Below the pieces are notes generated by a model that was not told the origin of the DNA, made no database searches, and saw only the letters and a list, made by a program, of their open reading frames with translations. Positions 5,091 to 7,094 of a stretch of DNA of 7,094 nt are shown in pieces. Positions within the stretch are counted from its first letter, which is position 1, and each line of letters opens with the position of its first letter. Source of the DNA: Limisphaerales bacterium (GTDB lineage: Bacteria > Verrucomicrobiota > Verrucomicrobiia > Limisphaerales > PALSA-1396); NCBI GenBank assembly GCA_003140275.1, contig PLJQ01000315.1:1-7094 (forward strand), read 5' to 3'. Both the position numbers and the translations under genes were made by a program.

Positions 5091-5095
5091 AAATT

Positions 5096-6532
5096 ATGAA
5101 ACCAATTATTATTACAGCAGCGGTCTACGAAGCCATCAAGAAACAAATCGGCCAAAGTCCGGTTGAAAGTGGCGGTCTGCTGGCCGGTGACATAAAACAA
5201 TGTGTCGTCACCCATTTTCATTTTGACGACAAGGGCACACGTTCAGCAGTTTCATATTCTCCTAATACGGCCACGCTTACTAAACTGCTTCAACGGTGGA
5301 ATAAAGAGAACGTCTTCATGCTGGGCTTTGTTCACAGCCATCCTCGTGGATTGTGCCAGCCAAGCGGCGGAGATGAGGAATATGCCCGCGCCATCTTGGA
5401 CGCCAATCCCGAACTGCCGACACTCCTAATCCCGATTGTTCAATCCAGTGCCGACGGGGGAAATTTTTCCATGAGAATGTTCGCCGCTGAACGGAAAAAA
5501 GACGGCGTAAAAATCCAGAGCCTGCAATTTCAAATTCAGGACAAGACGAAAATCGTCACAGAGTTCGATTTTGAGCTATTCAGCCGTGTGAGGGCAGCCT
5601 ACGACATGGAGCGCCTCGCCTCCTCCCGAGTTATCTGGATCGGGGTCGGCAGCGGGGCGGCAGGTTGTGAGGACCTGGCGCGGGCGGGGGTGGGCGAATT
5701 CGTTTTGATTGATCCGGGAATCGTCGAGACATGCAACCTCGCGACGCAACACTACTACAAACGCGACATTGACCGCCCAAAAGTTGAGTGCTTGGCGCGG
5801 CGGTTGCGAAACGTCAATCCAAAGGTTCGCGTCGTAACGCGCCAACGACGACTCCAAGACATTGATGACCGCACTTTCAAAAAATTGGCCTCTGACCCTA
5901 TACCAAAATTGTTTCGGTTGGGTGGCCAGGTGCCCGAAATGACCGTCATCGTCGGAGGAACTGACGATTTTCACGCGCAAGCGCGTGTCAATCTGCTATC
6001 CTTACATTTCGGACTGCCAAGCGTCAGTTGCCAGACTTACAGAGGCGCGCTCGGCGGCGAAGTCAGTTTTCTCGATCAACGAACTACAAAAGCCTGCCAT
6101 CGCTGTATTCTCTCCGCGAGATACAGCGCGTATCTGGAAAAGGGTTTCAAGAATGACGTGGGATCGTCTGGCAGTCCGATTACCTCCACTCCGCGATTCA
6201 ATGCGCTTACCACCACAATCGTGTTGGCGATACTCCATCACCAAACGCAGCATCCCATTTGGGGGAGTCTCTTGGAGCGCATGGGCAACCGGAATCTGGC
6301 CCTGGTCCGCTGCCATCCCGACGTAGATAAGCTTCTTGGTCTTGATCATTTCACCGAAGCATTTGCCGAAAATACCACCGGTCAAATTTTCTTCGACGAA
6401 ACGATCTGGCGTCGTCAAGAACCTGAACATCCCGACACCGGATATGCACGTCCCTGCCCGGATTGCCTGGGCACCGGCAATCTCTTTTCCCGCAAGGGAG
6501 CATTTGCCGACACCCGCGAAATCACTCCCTGA
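5096..6532 (+). CDS. JAB/JAMM isopeptidase - E1/ThiF adenylating enzyme fusion (478 aa)
   Basis: This is a cytoplasmic fusion of a deubiquitinase-like metalloprotease and an E1-like enzyme of bacterial ubiquitin-like systems. Residues 1 to about 150 are the JAB/JAMM domain, with E24 in E-S-G-G-L-L-A-G and the zinc motif H80-S-H82-P...S90-x-x-D93, all complete. Residues from about 175 are the ThiF/E1 Rossmann domain. It has the G-V-G-S-G-A-A-G nucleotide loop (183-190), D206, N214 of the C-N-L-A-T-Q region, K229 of R-P-K-V-E and D290-D291. Two CxxC pairs, C334/C337 and C454/C457, should bind structural zinc. The usual crossover-loop cysteine is not visible: the equivalent stretch (about 350-362) is K-N-D-V-G-S-S-G-S-P. 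C312 is the nearest other candidate. The longer frame from 4982 overlaps the 93-aa gene and is rejected. The gene is tightly packed after the gene at 4809. Confidence 0.9.
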   Translation: MKPIIITAAVYEAIKKQIGQSPVESGGLLAGDIKQCVVTHFHFDDKGTRSAVSYSPNTATLTKLLQRWNKENVFMLGFVHSHPRGLCQPSGGDEEYARAILDANPELPTLLIPIVQSSADGGNFSMRMFAAERKKDGVKIQSLQFQIQDKTKIVTEFDFELFSRVRAAYDMERLASSRVIWIGVGSGAAGCEDLARAGVGEFVLIDPGIVETCNLATQHYYKRDIDRPKVECLARRLRNVNPKVRVVTRQRRLQDIDDRTFKKLASDPIPKLFRLGGQVPEMTVIVGGTDDFHAQARVNLLSLHFGLPSVSCQTYRGALGGEVSFLDQRTTKACHRCILSARYSAYLEKGFKNDVGSSGSPITSTPRFNALTTTIVLAILHHQTQHPIWGSLLERMGNRNLALVRCHPDVDKLLGLDHFTEAFAENTTGQIFFDETIWRRQEPEHPDTGYARPCPDCLGTGNLFSRKGAFADTREITP

Positions 6533-6597
6533 TTTATGACAACGAAACACGATGTTGCGCGGTCATCCGGCCGCTTTTTTCAACCACAACAAGGCTA

Positions 6598-6658
6598 CTC
6601 CGTGGCCCACAACGGCGTGGGCGACGGAGAAAACCAAAAGGGGGCTTTGCACCCCTCC
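6598..6658 (+). other. Candidate origin of transfer (oriT)
   Basis: CTCCGTgGCCCAC (6598-6610) pairs with GTGGGCgACGGAG (6617-6629): twelve pairs, one G-G mismatch and a six-base loop. Ten bases later, AGGGG (6639-6643) pairs with CCCCT (6652-6656). The run TGCACCCCTCC (6648-6658) resembles, from memory, the TGCGCCCTCC core near the nick of IncQ-type oriT. An inverted repeat followed by a nick-type sequence just before mobC and a relaxase gene is the expected oriT layout. The nick position is not known. Confidence 0.55.
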
Positions 6659-6673
6659 AACCCCAGCGACGCC

Positions 6674-7006
6674 ATGAAACCGAAGCGGACAGAAATCATA
6701 AAAGTCAGGCTGACTGAAGCCGAATGGAATGAACTCTCGTCACCGTTAAAGGACAATGGCAAGACCGGGCGCGGCCTTTCAAAACTCATTCGAGATCGTT
6801 TGTTTTCCTCTTCTCGACGGTACGTATCCCACCCCATGGATTGCAAGCATTGTCGGCTCTTGGCGATGGCTGTTAATAATCTAAACCTCATCGCGCGGCG
6901 TGCTGAAGGGATGCCTCAACCCGAAACGGCAATCGAAATACTGGCGCACCTGAAAAGCCTGGAACACGAGCTTCAGAAACAGACGGGGCGAATAGCTACG
7001 GAGTAA
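6674..7006 (+). CDS. mobC: MobC-like relaxosome accessory protein (110 aa)
   Basis: This is an accessory DNA-binding protein of plasmid mobilization, thought to bind oriT and help the relaxase. From the ATG at 6674, residues about 6-45 form a ribbon-helix-helix: strand E-I-I-K-V-R-L-T, then E-A-E-W-N-E-L, then L-S-K-L-I-R-D-R-L-F. Further on lies N-N-L-N-L-I-A-R-R-A-E, matching the MobC hallmark N-x-L-N-Q-I-A-R. A C-terminal helix I-L-A-H-L-K-S-L-E-H-E-L ends it. The family is usually about 100-130 residues, which fits this start. The frame is open back to ATG 6536 but those 46 residues are low complexity and cover the palindrome at 6598-6629, so I treat them as untranslated. An extra C-K-H-C pair before the hallmark is unusual for MobC. 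The relaxase starts three bases after its stop. Confidence 0.8.
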   Translation: MKPKRTEIIKVRLTEAEWNELSSPLKDNGKTGRGLSKLIRDRLFSSSRRYVSHPMDCKHCRLLAMAVNNLNLIARRAEGMPQPETAIEILAHLKSLEHELQKQTGRIATE

Positions 7007-7009
7007 TTT

Positions 7010-7094
7010 GTGATTGTTGGATTCTCCAAACATGGAAAGGGCTTGGCGCAAGGCGCAATCAATTACTTGTTGTCCGAACGGAGCGCTGGCCACG
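7010..7094 (+). CDS. Relaxase / mobilization nuclease, N-terminus only (runs off the window)
   Basis: The first 28 residues are seen, from GTG at 7010. The sequence begins M-I-V-G-F-S-K-H-G-K-G and continues with I-N-Y-L-L-S-E-R-S-A-G-H. This resembles the start of MobA/VirD2-type relaxases (I-V-K-x-F-x-x-G-x-G...x-Y-L-L). ACGGAG six bases upstream supports the GTG start. Relaxases of this class nick oriT and stay covalently bound to the DNA through a tyrosine. The catalytic motifs lie outside the window. The gene is coupled to mobC, with a three-base gap, as in many mobilization operons. The 3' truncation is only the window edge and says nothing about intactness. Confidence 0.75.
   Translation, partial: MIVGFSKHGKGLAQGAINYLLSERSAGH

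Noticed and set aside
4982..5095. Upstream in-frame extension of the JAB-E1 fusion
   Set aside because: It overlaps the 93-aa gene in another frame. The JAB domain normally begins at a strand like K-P-I-I-I-T, which starts at the ATG at 5096.
6002..6550. 182-codon minus-strand frame opposite the E1 domain
   Set aside because: It lies antisense to well-conserved E1 and zinc-binding residues and shows no motif of its own.
1..7094. CRISPR arrays, tRNA or rRNA genes, insertion sequences
   Set aside because: Reading the window showed no regularly spaced direct repeats, no cloverleaf-like block and no transposase frame or paired terminal repeats. A tRNAscan-SE or Infernal run could still find a divergent RNA.

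Overview
The window looks like accessory DNA, most likely part of a mobilizable plasmid or an integrated mobilizable element. Its host is probably a Verrucomicrobiota-like environmental bacterium. The host guess is an inference. It rests on the short stand-alone AraC-type helix-turn-helix protein, on a secreted-protein start with an N-G-S-x-E motif after the signal peptide, and on the near absence of Shine-Dalgarno sequences before most genes. No rRNA or core gene is present to confirm it.

Layout. Positions 1-2200 are visibly AT-rich and hold small, mostly unrecognised genes around one clear gene. On the minus strand is a 106-residue helical protein (72-392). On the plus strand is an ABC-type AAA ATPase of the COG3910 kind (568-1308). 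On the minus strand follow a 55-residue coiled-coil peptide (1309-1476), a 44-residue zinc-ribbon microprotein (1481-1615) and a conserved 118-residue protein (1766-2122). Positions 2200-4060 are richer in GC and all on the minus strand: an AraC-type DNA-binding protein (2275-2589), a truncated secreted-protein start (2870-3010), and a 321-residue two-domain protein with an Ala/Ser/Thr linker and a C-terminal beta-rich domain (3063-4028).

Positions 4056-4808 hold no convincing gene. They contain two strong intrinsic terminators (4207-4245 and 4560-4590), a 10-codon ORF with a good Shine-Dalgarno sequence just before the second terminator, and a perfect GC-rich hairpin (4769-4790).

From 4809 to the end everything is on the plus strand and tightly packed, apart from a 141-base gap at 6533-6673. 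A 93-residue unrecognised protein comes first. Five bases later a 478-residue fusion begins, with an N-terminal JAB/JAMM isopeptidase domain and a C-terminal E1/ThiF-like adenylating domain. Next come a MobC-like relaxosome protein and the first 28 residues of a relaxase that runs off the window. A 32-base imperfect palindrome followed by a GGGGG..CCCC block lies in the gap before the likely MobC start and is a good oriT candidate.

The most interesting content is the two-gene ubiquitin-like cassette (small protein plus JAB-E1 fusion) joined to a mobilization module. No recognisable E2 or ubiquitin-like protein accompanies it. The E1 half also lacks a cysteine at the usual crossover-loop position, so it may only adenylate, or may use a non-standard cysteine.
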